DNA of 64,000 bases. Origin: Branchinecta lynchi (Eukaryota; Arthropoda; Branchiopoda; Anostraca; Branchinectidae). Positions 13,501 to 21,689 of the stretch are shown in pieces. The notes beneath the pieces were generated by a model that had not been told where the DNA came from, ran no database searches, and saw nothing but the letters and a program-made list of their open reading frames with translations. Where the stretch lies: contig JAKZAP010000011.1 in NCBI GenBank assembly GCA_023053575.1, forward strand, positions 1,674,001-1,738,000, given 5' to 3'. Each line of letters begins with the position of its first letter. The first letter of the stretch is position 1. Made by a program: the position numbers and the translations under genes.

Positions 13501-15648
13501 GGGATTAATCTTATCTCTGTTGGGATAAAATTAATCCGAATTAGGGATAATCTTATCTAAAAAAAAGATAAGATTAATCCAGTCAACCACAAACCCCTGA
13601 TTTTTTTTTATACCCTATGCCAAATGCTAGATACACCCAGCGTTTGGCATAGGCTTTCCCAAAATCAGGGATTTGTGGTAGACTGGATTAATCCCAGTAG
13701 CAAATACTGCAAGATTGTTTTTACAGTGTATTGGGTAAATAAAAATTGTATCAATATTTCTGGTTAAACATATTTTTCTTTTCAAACAAAAATCCCTTCA
13801 TTCTAACCTTACTTTGATGGACTACAAAATGATGAAAAAGGTAGGTTACGAAAGTCAATAGCCAGAAATTTGAATATTTCTGGACACATGACTGTTGAAA
13901 AAGGTCATACTTTGCTTCTTGACTGTCAGGACAGCATGTACTTTTCATTTTAACATTTTGTGGCAACAATCGAGGTAGTGTAGCGGTACAGTAGAGGTAT
14001 GCTTGTGTGAACGTTTGTTGACAGTGGACTTTGCCATTTTCATGCACTTGCTGTGTTTAAATCTAACTACTAGTTAGCCAGAGTAGGTAATTAAGGGCAT
14101 CTGAAAACACCTGTCAGTCTAGTACACTAACCCCTTTTCAGGCACAGTGCTCAAATGTCTAGCACCATGCCTGTGTGCTAGACGTTCAAGCACTGTACCT
14201 TGGATTTCATGCATGGTGCATGGATTTCAGTATACAGTGCAAGCATGAAAAACACAGTTTCTGTCATCACAACTGAGCACCAGCTCGGACAGGGCTGAAA
14301 TTACTACCGTGAATTAGAGAAATCAAAGACAATCCTTATCAAATTTTTCATAACAAAAACAACATTGCTTAGCTGATGACAGACGTGAAAACCTCATTTC
14401 CTTTTCTACATAGTCTAGGATTTTGCATGCAAAGTGTCCTGTGCCTCAGCTTTTTCTACCTAGCAGCCAACCAGAATATTGGCTCTTGGGGCACTCTACA
14501 TGGAGAATAGATAGGGTGCTGTTAGTTTTGCATCTCCATCATCAGTCAAGCCCTTTTGTTTTTGTTGTGAAAAATTCGATAAGGATTGTCTTTGATTTCT
14601 CTAATTCATATACAAAGCAAGAGAAAAGGCTTTCGCCTCTGGTAGTAATTTCTGCCCTGTCCGAGCTGGTGCTCAGTTGTGATGACAGAACCTGTGTTTT
14701 CCATGCATGCACTGTATACTGAAATCCATGCACCATGCATGAAACCCAAGGTACAGTGCTTGAACGTCTAGTACCCAGGCATGGTGCTACACATTTGAGC
14801 ACCATGCCTGAAAAGGGGCTAGTGTACTAGACTGACACCTGTATAGGTATTTTGCATTTGCATTCTACCATTTAGCTCAAAACTGCACTGTTCACATAAG
14901 CATACCACTACTGTACTTAGATTAAAGGGTATGCGTGGTCAGGTACCTCTCCTGTAGCCTGCCTGTAGCCTACTTTAGATCAGTCAGCCACAAACCCCCG
15001 ATTTTTGGATACCCTATGCCAAACGTTGGATATGTCTAGCGTTTGGTATACCCTATGCCTAACGCTGGATACACTATGCCAGGTGCTGGATACTGTAACA
15101 AAGTAAAATATTGATGATTTGAGTGAAGCTAAAAGATCAACCAATCAGAACTTCTTTGTATTGAGGTAGGTCAAGGTTAGGTTACCAACAGGTATCTAGC
15201 GTTTGGCATAGGGTATCCAGCGTTAGGCATAGGCTAGGCCAAATGCTAGATATTTCCAGCGTTTGGCATAGAGTATCCAAAAATCAGGGATTTGTGGTAG
15301 ACTGCTTTAGATAACAAGAAAAGGGATAAAAAACAAGACAAGTCCAAAACAAGTCTTACCGATTTGCAAGACATTATTAACGCAGCCACTTTCCAGAAGC
15401 TTTGTACCATCGGAGTATGGCAGATGATGATGTCTTCCGAAGTCAAGAGATTTTGCCAAGGATGAGTACATCTTGATGTCCTGTTCATTCCTCGGGAATG
15501 ACCAAAAAATAATCCGTCTCTGAACAGGCTCTGGAATGGTTGCATATTTCTTTTCAATGTATTCAAATGGAACATACTTTGCAACCACTTTTGCACTGGC
15601 ATCCAGAAGTGAACTTGTTCTCAATGGAGTCTCTAAGCCTAATGCCAT
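1407..15648 (-). CDS. ZSWIM4/5/6-like gene, 5' part (two exons; continues beyond left edge)
   Basis: SWIM zinc-finger family gene of the ZSWIM4/5/6 group; the vertebrate members are proposed substrate receptors of cullin E3 ligases. Exon 1 (15648-15360) ends in phase 1 at G|GTAAG and exon 2 (1500-1407) begins after TTTCATCCAG, so the joined codon is GGC and the junction reads LLESGCVNNVLQIG-FHLSGD, a hallmark of this family. Exon 2 ends at AG|GTAAGA after SITFD, where vertebrate members continue into an Arg-Cys pair and the SWIM CxCx(n)CxH region; that part lies left of the window. I chose ZSWIM4/5/6 over ZSWIM8 because of the IPEPVQRRI and WSFPRNE blocks. The single intron is 13.9 kb and is packed with miniature transposons. 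Remaining exons are not visible. Confidence 0.85.
1911..2710. mobile_element. Fold-back DNA element with about 75-bp terminal inverted repeats
   Basis: The left end (1911-1985, starting TATATACAAAAATGACTC) is the inverted complement of the right end (about 2630-2710, ending GAGTAATTTTTATATA); both carry the block AGCTAGGAT...CGATATTTCG. The interior has about 42-bp tandem units (GACACTACGTAGACACGACG, 2084-2200) and inverted counterparts near 2480-2600. No transposase frame is present, so it is non-autonomous. The right arm contains a CTGACGA-stem-GAAA motif that recurs at 53325-53365 and 60665-60715. Confidence 0.6.
2711..2970 (+). mobile_element. Miniature element, CCGATGAAAA family, copy 1
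   Basis: Begins CCGATGAAAAATG and ends with the inverted form TTTTCAACGGG. The interior shares GTACGAAAAAGTAGCATG and its complement with copies at 34390-34656 (same strand) and 31361-31589 (opposite strand). It is about 260 bp and non-coding. It abuts the fold-back element ending at 2710. Confidence 0.65.
2982..3694. mobile_element. Palindrome-rich miniature element (ACCGTGGTATCTG family), copy 1
   Basis: Outer ends are inverted: left ACGTTTTTGCAGATACC, right its complement CTGCAAAAACGC. Multiple inverted copies of TTACCGTGGTATCTG lie inside each flank. Homologous elements lie at 16045-16345 and 36131-36502. This copy is interrupted by a hAT-like insertion at 3110-3415. No coding content; the open frames at 2880-3468 cross low-complexity DNA. 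Confidence 0.65.
3110..3415. mobile_element. hAT-like G-tract element nested in the 2982-3694 element
   Basis: The left end CAGAGGGGTTACTAGCC and right end CTAGTCGTGACGCCCCTG are inverted relatives of the CAGGGGCGTCACTAGCC terminus seen at 18812 and 20421. Each end is followed inward by a G (or C) homopolymer. The 8-bp flanks ACCCTGGT and AACGTGGT agree at 6 of 8 positions, compatible with an aged hAT target duplication. Confidence 0.6.
3905..4035 (+). repeat. GC-rich short tandem repeats
   Basis: Repeated CCGCCACGCGCGCCACCCTT units of about 20 bp, degenerate at the left end, embedded in AT-rich sequence. The overlapping open frames on both strands are by-products of the repeats. Confidence 0.6.
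4262..4370 (+). repeat. Two-unit tandem repeat, about 57 bp
   Basis: The block TTTTTAATGTA(C/G)GCTACTCGCCGATTTTGGTGGATAGAA occurs twice in direct succession with few differences. Non-coding. Confidence 0.7.
4371..5830. other. No gene recognised
   Basis: Unique-looking sequence apart from the repeat at 5150-5300 (related to 850-1000). Open frames on both strands are short, overlap each other and have no family resemblance that I can see. Confidence 0.4.
5833..6219 (-). mobile_element. Non-LTR retrotransposon 3' fragment (ORF2 C-terminus, ACTT tail)
   Basis: The minus-strand frame 6219-5980 encodes LCYCCQIPETCSHLLFECPL, the C-x2-C-x(n)-H-x4-C motif found after the reverse transcriptase/RNase H region of I/R1/Jockey-type ORF2 proteins. 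About 140 bp of 3' UTR follows, ending in AATAAATACTTACTTAC (minus strand), a short tandem tail typical of target-primed insertions. The element is strongly 5'-truncated. Confidence 0.65.
6230..7200. other. No gene recognised
   Basis: Low-GC sequence with short unrelated open frames. I see no splice-bounded exon, repeat family or RNA gene. Confidence 0.35.
7221..7830 (+). mobile_element. CR1-like non-LTR retrotransposon, ORF2 C-terminus and 3' UTR
   Basis: The 130-codon frame 7221-7613 has the layout of a CR1/L2-type ORF2 end: a GHSKKIPKP segment, then HFFSTRVVQNRNTLSEDRVS, then DSFKSKLDKEW. In this family the corresponding line is GHSxKL...RxxFFSxRVVxxWNxLPxxVVxAxSVxxFKxxLDKxW. An AT-rich 3' UTR follows. 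No reverse transcriptase catalytic part lies upstream, so this is a 5'-truncated copy. Confidence 0.7.
8165..8545 (-). mobile_element. Non-LTR retrotransposon 3' fragment with TATC tail
   Basis: The minus-strand frame contains CPMCGCENESMSHFVGEC followed by LNGLRQELFG, the CCHC knuckle and LxxxRxxLF pattern at the end of many non-LTR ORF2 proteins; it stops at 8284. The 3' UTR runs through a T-tract and ends (minus strand) in ATTAAATATCTATCTATCTATC at about 8165, a short tandem tail. Different family from the fragments at 5833 and 7221. Confidence 0.65.
8580..9850. other. No recognised gene; one unexplained 206-codon minus frame
   Basis: A minus-strand frame spans 9328-8708 (206 codons). I recognise no domain, the composition is Leu/Ser/Cys-rich without a clear signal peptide or membrane pattern, and no splice context supports it. 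It may be chance or part of an unrecognised element. Confidence 0.25.
9850..12150 (+). repeat. Degenerate pyrimidine-rich tandem array, about 500-bp higher-order unit
   Basis: The phrase CTTGTTCT...AAGTTxCAT...CCCTC(C/T)(A/G)CTCTAAGCGTTTC recurs at about 10730, 11240 and 11740, giving a unit near 500 bp. Inside each unit are phrases such as AAGTTTCATCGTCCTAGCAC and C-homopolymers before a CCGGATCCGGTC-like block. A shorter 83-bp duplication (TTATGCATGCAACTCG) sits at 10911/10994. The array ends in GACGGACAGACCGACAGACC and ATCGCTATATGGCAC, a terminus also found at 26910 and 42510. The long plus-strand frames here reflect low stop density in C-rich DNA. Confidence 0.65.
12152..12410 (+). mobile_element. 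Non-LTR retroelement 3' UTR with CATA tail, inserted in the array terminus
   Basis: T-rich 3' UTR-like sequence ending GGGAAATAAATACATACATAC and several more CATA units. It splits the terminus of the preceding array: ATATGGCAC lies left of it and TTGGCCGAAGGGCAAGTGCC right of it, whereas these are contiguous in related copies (GGCACTTG at 26930 and 42520). Confidence 0.6.
12806..13340 (+). repeat. Dispersed repeat E, copy A, split by a hAT element
   Basis: The left part (GTATGCTTATTTGAATG... CATTTTCATGCACTTGCTGTG) and right part (GTAGGTAATTAATGGC... AAAACTGCACTGTTCA) match the two flanks of copy B at 13975-14930. A 319-bp hAT-like element sits in the middle at 12905-13223. No coding content. 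Confidence 0.6.
12905..13223. mobile_element. hAT miniature element, CAGTC-CCACAAA family, copy 1
   Basis: The termini CAGTGAACCACAAACTCC and (inverted) CTGTCTACCACAAACCCC, then GATTTTTGGATACCCTATGCC-type inverted repeats on both sides, match the copies at 13580 and 14981. The 8-bp flanks AGTTGGGC/AGTTAGCT agree only partly, so this copy is older than the other two. Confidence 0.65.
13457..13728. mobile_element. Mariner/Tc1-like miniature element with TA duplication
   Basis: The ends are TA|CACTGTAAAAAG and CTTTTTACAGTG|TA-type: CACTGTAAAAA at the left, its complement TTTTTACAGTG at the right, each flanked by TA. The inner inverted block GCAGTATTTGCTACTGGGAT is present on both sides. A 106-bp hAT element is nested inside at 13580-13685. 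Confidence 0.75.
13580..13685. mobile_element. 106-bp hAT miniature element with exact 8-bp target duplication
   Basis: Starts CAGTCAACCACAAACCCC and ends with the inverted form ...TTTGTGGTAGACTG. It is flanked by GATTAATC on both sides (13572-13579 and 13686-13693), a perfect 8-bp duplication as expected for hAT. It is nearly all terminal repeat, so the single strand can fold into one hairpin. Confidence 0.85.
13975..14930 (+). repeat. Dispersed repeat E, copy B, split by a 720-bp hAT element
   Basis: The flanks match copy A (12806-13340): GTATGCTTGTGTGAACGTTTG and TTTTCATGCACTTGCTGTG on the left, CAAAACTGCACTGTTCACAT on the right. The interruption at 14115-14834 differs from the one in copy A. 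Confidence 0.6.
14115..14834. mobile_element. Palindromic hAT element, 720 bp, exact 8-bp duplication
   Basis: The termini CAGTCTAGTACACTAACC and (inverted) CAGTCTAGTACACTAGCC are flanked on both sides by ACACCTGT (14107-14114 and 14835-14842). The arms stay inverted-complementary for roughly 260 bp (landmarks: TTTTCAGGCA, GACAATCCTTATC and their complements), with a non-repeated centre of about 190 bp at 14375-14565. No transposase. Confidence 0.85.
14981..15304. mobile_element. hAT miniature element next to the ZSWIM exon 1 donor, exact 8-bp duplication
   Basis: The termini CAGTCAGCCACAAACCCC and (inverted) CAGTCTACCACAAATCCC are flanked by CTTTAGAT on both sides (14973-14980 and 15305-15312). 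It is 324 bp long and the same family as 12905 and 13580. It lies in the first intron of the ZSWIM-like gene, about 47 bp inside the splice donor at 15359. Confidence 0.88.
15360..15648 (-). CDS. ZSWIM4/5/6-like exon 1 with start codon
   Basis: 289 nt: ATG at 15648-15646, 96 codons plus one G, then GTAAGACTT. The protein opens with LLDASAKVVAKYVPFEYIEK, then IPEPVQRRI, WSFPRNEQDIKMYSSL, a short linker, and LLESGCVNNVLQIG, which are the conserved N-terminal blocks of the ZSWIM family in order. The start Met lies ten to fifteen residues before the first conserved block, much shorter than the low-complexity N-termini of vertebrate ZSWIM5/6. A longer frame reads through the donor into intron and should not be used. 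Confidence 0.9.
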
Positions 15649-15649
15649 C

Positions 15650-16040
15650 TTAGAGCCAATTTACTTAGACTTAGAAATTTGTTTAGTTAAAATATGAAAG
15701 AAAGGCAACTAGGATATTTTAGAGCTAGGCTAGCTAGGCAATATCGAGTATAATAAGCAATCACAGAACTTATTGATTTGCTGATTCAGAAATTCACGAA
15801 AAACTGAACAGCAGGACCGCAATGGACAAGCTCCTTATCGATCAATCCACTTGTGCAGCACCATCTCAACTAACACTAAGGATTCCATGTTCCAAGTGCT
15901 GATCCTGCCCATTCACTGTCTTCAATAAAAACAAAACAATCAGACTTGTATTTGCATTTACAACTAGCTCAGTGTTGCCACTGCATTAGTTCTAAGTTCC
16001 TTATTTCCAAAGCAAAATCGCCAAAGTCTCGAGACGCCAA
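15650..16040 (-). promoter_or_regulatory. 5' flank of the ZSWIM-like gene
   Basis: About 400 bp between the start codon and the first upstream transposon (16045). It should contain the 5' UTR and core promoter, but I see no clear TATA box or Inr that I could defend. Confidence 0.3.
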
Positions 16041-16044
16041 TAGT

Positions 16045-16345
16045 TGCGTTTTGCAGATACCATGGTCTAAAGTCGTTTTTGCAGTATCGTGATATCTGAT
16101 ACCACGGTCAAAAGGCATTTTTCAGTTATTGTGGTATCTTGCCAGTTATCGTGGTATCTGAGATTCAAATACGTGATGTAACTGAATATCAGTTTTTCTT
16201 TTGGGATGACTTCGAAGAAGCGCAATTTCGGCAATCGTCGTCTTTGTAGAGCAACCGTATATCAGAAACCACGGTTACTGCAAAAACTACCAATTGCGCA
16301 TCCAGTTACCGTGGTAACTGAACCCATGATATCTGCAAAAACGCA
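16045..16345. mobile_element. Palindrome-rich miniature element (ACCGTGGTATCTG family), copy 2
   Basis: Left end TGCGTTTTGCAGATACCATGG, right end the inverted form ...TATCTGCAAAAACGCA. Internal inverted copies of the ACCGTGGTATCTG motif and a central TTTTTCTTTTGGGATGACTTC block also occur in the copies at 2982 and 36131. It is uninterrupted here and about 300 bp. Confidence 0.75.
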
Positions 16346-16379
16346 AATAACGGAAGTGTATGCACAAAAGACGTTTACA

Positions 16380-16730
16380 GAGACATACGGTCAGGGGCGT
16401 CGCTTTGGGAGATGCGGTACAACCCACCCTCGAAGAAAGAAAAATAAAATAAAAAGGGCGCCGTCCAGTCAAAATGAAGAAGCTCAATTGAGCGCTCGCA
16501 GACAGCCCAACCACAAAAATTGAGCTAAACTGGGCACTCGCAGAGCACCCTACCAGACAAATTCAGCTAAACTGGGCGCTCACCCAGGAAAGCTGAATAG
16601 GGGGCTGGCAATACGTCCGGTTACGTCAGTAAGGCTAGTTTAGGTTTACCGGGAATCTGAGTTGACATCCAGCTGGGAGTCAGGGACACCGCCGGTTCTG
16701 AGTTTCTGAGTACGTCGTGTCGTCTTATTT
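16380..16730 (+). repeat. hAT-like left terminus and short repeats
   Basis: CAGGGGCGTCGCTTTGGGAG at about 16385 resembles the CAGGGGCGTCGCAAG terminus of the dated element at 46359. It is followed by GAGCGCTCGCAG/GGGCACTCGCAG repeats. No matching right end with a target duplication was found. Confidence 0.4.
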
Positions 16731-16734
16731 GTTG

Positions 16735-17530
16735 ATGTTACACCAAATCCTCGTCCATAGACATATCTCCCCAAATATACAAGAGTTGGACTTGAGACCT
16801 GTCATAGACGAACTTAACTCACGGGAAATCTGGGCCCAGCTGCCTATGAACGGGGGGAGGGGGGGGGGGGGGGTCGGGACCCATCAAAATGCGTATTTAC
16901 ACCTTTTTCTCTCAAGTATACCAGCTTAGAGTTTGATTACAGTCACGGGTCAACAACTTTTTCATGGGAAATTTTGGGCCCACTTGCCCATGAACGGGGA
17001 GGGTGGGGTAGTTCAACTCTGCCCGGTCCCTATGATCCAAAAGCACCAAGGAATTTCATCGCCTTATCTCCAGTTATTGTCAAATTAAAAACATTAAAAA
17101 ATGGGCAATCTGGCCCCAATTGCCCCTGAACCAAGTGGGGGTGGGGTTTGGGACCCGCAACAAGTAAAAAGAGACCCCAATGCTCACGACCTACCAAGTA
17201 TCAACTTGATACCTGTTGGTAAGGGTTAGGAAGTTTACTCCTGGGAAATCTGGGTTCAGTTGCCCATGAACGGGGTGGGTGGGGGAGGTGCAACTTTAAA
17301 AGCAATTTCCCAGCCCTAGGATCTACACGTCCAAGGAATTTCATCGTCCTATGTCCAGTTCTTGTCAAGTTATGAACTTTATTCATTGGGCAATCTGGGC
17401 CCATTTGCCCCTAAACCGGGTTGGGGTGGGGGTTGGGACCCCCAAAAGGCACTACTAGACACCAATACCCACAAGTGCACCAAGTCTGAACTTGATACTT
17501 GCACTAGTTCACGAGTTATGAGCTCCACAA
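16735..17530 (+). repeat. Degenerate tandem array, about 140-bp unit, five copies
   Basis: The phrase GGGAAATCTGGGCCCAxxTGCCxxTGAAC recurs at about 16828, 16968, 17103, 17243 and 17389, a spacing of 135-146 bp. Each unit carries a G-rich block (GGGTGGGG...) and the phrase AAGGAATTTCATCGTCCTA in alternate units. The latter phrase is shared with the arrays at 9850-12150 and 26700-26935. Non-coding. Confidence 0.7.
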
Positions 17531-17699
17531 AATACTGTGAAAACCGAAAGCCGAAAGCTGCTACAGCGCTCGCAATAGTGGATTGTTCCAAGGAACACTC
17601 CACTAAAAATCACTCTTTTTCAAAAAATTACCAAACTTGTCAATTTTGCATCGGGGATTCCGACCAGAACTGACTATTTCAAGTTTTTTTTCATGAAAG

Positions 17700-18794
17700 T
17701 AAAATTAAGATGTGTCGTTTTTACAAGAGCGATTCCGAAATAAATTTCACTCCCCATTCACTCTCATTTTTGGGCCAAAAGTCAATCTCTAAATATTTTT
17801 GATTGGCAACACTGGACCTAAGAGTATGGGAGCAGTCGAATTTTGTAGGAAACAAAGCAAATTTGTCCATTTTCGCCTGCGGCGCTCAATTTCATTTTGT
17901 CTTGGATACAGTAGTTGGAAGCTGCAACTGGAATCGTGCCCATACTGCCAGAGCGGGCTTCGCAAAAAACGACGCCCATTAGCTATCAAATCATCTTTCG
18001 TACTGCTCTTTAGTGTTACTTTTGTACTTCATCATTTTCACTTTTGTATCTAATAAATTAAATTAGCTTAAAGCTAGTATTGTCAATTTCCCTGATGAGG
18101 CGAACGTTCTAAAAGATTCATTCATTCATTCATTCATTTATTCGTACTAGTAAGACTACATAAAATAAATATAAAGCAAGAAACAAGACCCCCTGAAGCT
18201 ATCTTGTTGGGGGTCCACTACCTATACACTAACCTACACTACAAAATTCACATTACAATAATTACATCACATTACCAGCATAAAAAAACTACACATACAG
18301 AAGAATATTAACGGCAAAAAAGAAGAAATATACATTGAAAAGAAAAAAAAGAGAAACGGAAAAGAAATAATAGACAAAAACACGGAAGAATTATTTAATT
18401 TTTCTATTTACTATTTATCGAGGTTAACTATAGGGAAAAATAAATAAAAATAAAGATGAGAATAAAAATGAAAGAAAGAAAAGCACACAAAAATGACACA
18501 GAAAATAATGGGCAAATACGGGTGCATTACCTACTGGTGAACTTGAGTAGATAGGAGCAGACGCTGGAAAACGGAATGGAAAGTGAGGTGAGAAGGCGTA
18601 TCAGATGGCAATGAATTCCATAATGAAATAGAACGGTAAATTGGTGATCTTTGAGCAGCTGTGGACGAGGATCTTGGGACGGAAATTTTTCGAGAGGAAC
18701 CACGTAGTGATAAGGGGTACTTATTTCGGCGCAAATTTTGGTGCAAATTTTGGCTCCGCAAGACCCCAACGAAAATGCACTTGCTATGCCCCTG
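17700..18794 (-). mobile_element. hAT-like element in reverse orientation, interrupted by a retroelement
   Basis: The right edge reads GAAAATGCACTTGCTATGCCCCTG, the inverted form of the CAGGGGCGTCGCAAGTGCATTTTC terminus at 46359. The motif GCCGCAGGCGAAAATG, internal to that family, appears inverted near 17872-17890. The non-LTR fragment at 18118-18725 lies inside. The left terminus was not located. Confidence 0.45.
18118..18725 (-). mobile_element. Non-LTR retrotransposon 3' fragment with GAAT tail
   Basis: The minus-strand frame contains YPLSLRGSSRKISVP and RSISLWNSLPSD, the xxFFxxxxxxWNxLP-type line of non-LTR ORF2 C-termini. A 3' UTR follows with AAACAAGACCCCCTGAAGCTATC on the plus strand (18187-18205 region), and a tail of GAAT units (minus strand) ends at about 18118. 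The same 3' UTR recurs at 52449-52545, so this is a multi-copy family. Confidence 0.6.
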
Positions 18795-18811
18795 CGCATA
18801 AGTATCGGACG

Positions 18812-20420
18812 CAGGGGCGTCACTAGCCTTTTATCTTTGGGGGGGGGGGGGGACGTCCGGTTTGTGCCGACGGACTAAAAAATGTGCCGACAAAACACGC
18901 CGTTGCCGCTGCAACGGCGTACATTTCCCGCCAGCACAGAATAGAATCGGGGTAAAACTAACTGTAATGCATCAGTTGAGATTATTCCTTTGATGTAATT
19001 TCGTATTTTAAGTTCACATATCTGGCTCTTCATTTTAGCCTTCGCTAAAAAGCGAAGCTTCCAACGACTGTACCAAGAACAAGTTAAACTAAGCGCCGCA
19101 GGCGAAATTTTTCAAACCTGCCTTTTTTTCCGGACAAATTTAGCTATACCTACCATACAAGTTCTAGCTTTTAACGTGTTTCAGCGAATTTCAATCCTAA
19201 AACGCCAAGCTAAATGAAACACTGTTCTTCTAAATAAAGAATACTACAAACGCGCCGCAGGTGAGATTTTGTGTGAACTAACTGCAACAACGCATCAATT
19301 GAGGTTATTCCTTTGGTATAATTTCGTATTTTAAAGTTCACATATTTGGCTTTTTATTTCAACTTTCGCTGGAAAGCGAAGCTTCCAACGACTGTACCAA
19401 GGCAATTTAAACCAAGCGCCGCAAGCGACATTTTTTTAATCTGCTTTTTTGTGGAAAATTCAGCTATAGTACCATACAATTTCCGGTTTTTAACGTGTTT
19501 CAAACCCCAAGAATTTCTAGCCTAAAAGGAAAACCAAATGATACACCATTCTTCCAAATAGGGAATACTACAAAATGCGCCGCAGGCGAAATTTTGTGTA
19601 AAACTTACTGTAATGCAACAGTTGAGATTGTTCCTTTGATGTAAATTCATATATTTAATTTCACATATTCGGCTTTTCGTTTCAACTTTTGCTAAGAAGC
19701 GAAGCTTCCAACGACTGCACCCAGAACAAGTTGAACTAAGCAACGCCGGCGATTTGTTTTGTTTGATCTGTATTTTTCCGAAAACATTTGCGACCGACAA
19801 GTGTTTGCAGAATATGATTTCTTACGTATAAAAGATCCGGTGTGCGGACAAGAATATCGACGCCCGACAAAAGCATTCAGAATTCGATTTCTTCTGTGTT
19901 TTGCCGACAAGATTGTGAAGAACTTTATTTTTTACGCGTAAATAGAATGTACCGACGAAAATTGAACTTTCGGCAAGCGCCCGATAAAAAGTTACAGAAT
20001 TTGATTTTTTTTTTTGTGTGTGTAAAAAGAACCCGATGTGCCGACGAGAATACCGACGCCCGACAAAACCATCGAGCATTTGATTTGTTCTCTGTTTTGC
20101 TGGACTAGACTCTACAGAACTTGATTCATACCTGTAAAAATAACCCCTTGTGCCAATGAAACTTAAACTTCCTGGGGTGCGCCCGAAAAAGTTTGCAAAA
20201 TTTAATTTCTTACGTCTAAGTAGAACCCGATGTGCCGACGAGTCGACCGGCAAAAGCATGAAAAAACTATTTCTTCTGGGTTTCTTATGTATAAAAAGAA
20301 CCCGATGTGACGATGAACCGAGGCACGACAAAAGCATGCAGAATTCGATTTCTCCAGTGCTTTGCCTGACAAATGTTTGCAAGATTTCATTTCTTGCGTA
20401 TAAAAAGAACCCGATGTGCC
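18812..20420 (+). mobile_element. hAT-like G-tract element, copy 1 (left part, cut by copy 2)
   Basis: Starts CAGGGGCGTCACTAGCC, then a G homopolymer, then ACGTCCGGTTTGTGCCGAC. Repeated blocks of about 300 bp share AAGCGAAGCTTCCAACGACTG and AGCGCCGCAGGCGAAATTTT. From about 19790 a degenerate minisatellite of roughly 90-110 bp units (AACCCGATGTGCCGACGA... GAATTTGATTTCTTACGT) runs to 20420, where the next CAGGGGCG terminus begins. No transposase frame. The fragment at 45680-45963 is the right end of the same family. Confidence 0.65.
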
Positions 20421-21686
20421 CAGGGGCGTCACTAGCCTTTTACCTTTGGGGGGGGGGGGGACGTCCGGTTTGTGCCGACAGACTCAGAAATGTGCCGACA
20501 AAAAACGTACATTTCTCGCCAGCAAAGTATAGAACCGTACATTTCTCGCCAGCAAAGTATAGAACCGGGGTAAAACTAACTGGGGGGTCCACTAGTATAG
20601 AACCGGGGTAAAACTAATATATATAGCTTTTGATTTTAGATGTCGCTATTAAGCGAAGCTTCCAACGACCGTACCAAGAACAAGTTAAACTAAGCGCCGC
20701 ATGCGAAATTTTTTAAATCTGCCTTTTTTCAGGAAAAAATAGCTGTAGCCTACCTACCATACAAGTTTTAGCTTCTAACGTGTTTCAGCCCCTCACGAAT
20801 TTCAATCATAAAATGCCAACTAAATGAAAAACCGTTCTCCAAATCAAGGATACTAAAAAATGTGCCACAGGCGGAATTTTTTGTAAACTGACTGTAATGC
20901 ATCAGTTGAGACTGTTCCTTTGGTATAATTTCGTATATTAAGTTCACATATTTGGCTTTTCATTTTAGCTTTCGGTAAAAAGCGAAGCTTCCAACGACTG
21001 TACCAAGACAAGTTAAACCATGCGCCGCAAGCTAAATTTGTTAAATCTGCCTTTTTCCAGAAAAATTTAGCTATAGTACCATACAATTTCCGGTTTTTAA
21101 CGTGTTTCAAATCCCAAGAATTTCTGTACTAAAACGAAAACTAAATAAAACGCCGTTCGATGGAGATACTACAAAATGCGCCACAGGCTGAAAAACTAAC
21201 TGTAATGCATCAGTTGAGATTGTTCCTTTGATGCAAATTAATATATTAAATTCATAGATTCGGTTTTTCGTTTTAACTTTCGCTTAAAAGCGGAGCTCCC
21301 AACGACTGTAACTAGAACAAGTTGAACCAAGAGACGCCGGCAAAATTTTTGTAAATCTGTACATTTTCCGGAAAAATTTGCGATCGACAAATGTTTGCAG
21401 TATTTGATTTCTTACGTCTAAGAATAACCGATGTGCCGACAAGAATACCAACGGCCAACAAATGCATTCAGAATTCAATTTCTTCTGTGTTTTGCCCGAC
21501 AAGACTGCAAAGAACTTTATTTCTTACGTGTAAATAGAAGCCGATGTACCGACGAGACTTTCGGCATGCGCTCGGTAAAAATTTACAGACCGTTTTTTTT
21601 TTCGTGTCGACGCCCGACGAAAGTACTTTCTCAAGACCTTTAGGGGGGCGGAGTCCCCCCCTCCCCCCCCCATAGTGACGCCCCTG
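20421..21686 (+). mobile_element. hAT-like G-tract element, copy 2, both termini present
   Basis: The left end CAGGGGCGTCACTAGCC plus G-tract and the right end ...CCCCCCCATAGTGACGCCCCTG at 21686 are inverted repeats. The interior repeats the block order of copy 1 in shortened form, including the minisatellite (21380-21640). The 8-bp flanks GATGTGCC and AGGTTGAG do not match, so the two copies may have recombined. At 20495-20620 there are small local duplications of ATTTCTCGCCAGCAAAGTA. Confidence 0.65.
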
Positions 21687-21689
21687 AGG

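Noticed and set aside
20421..21686. 8-bp target duplication for the second G-tract element
   Set aside because: Flanks GATGTGCC and AGGTTGAG do not match; the termini may come from two recombined copies.
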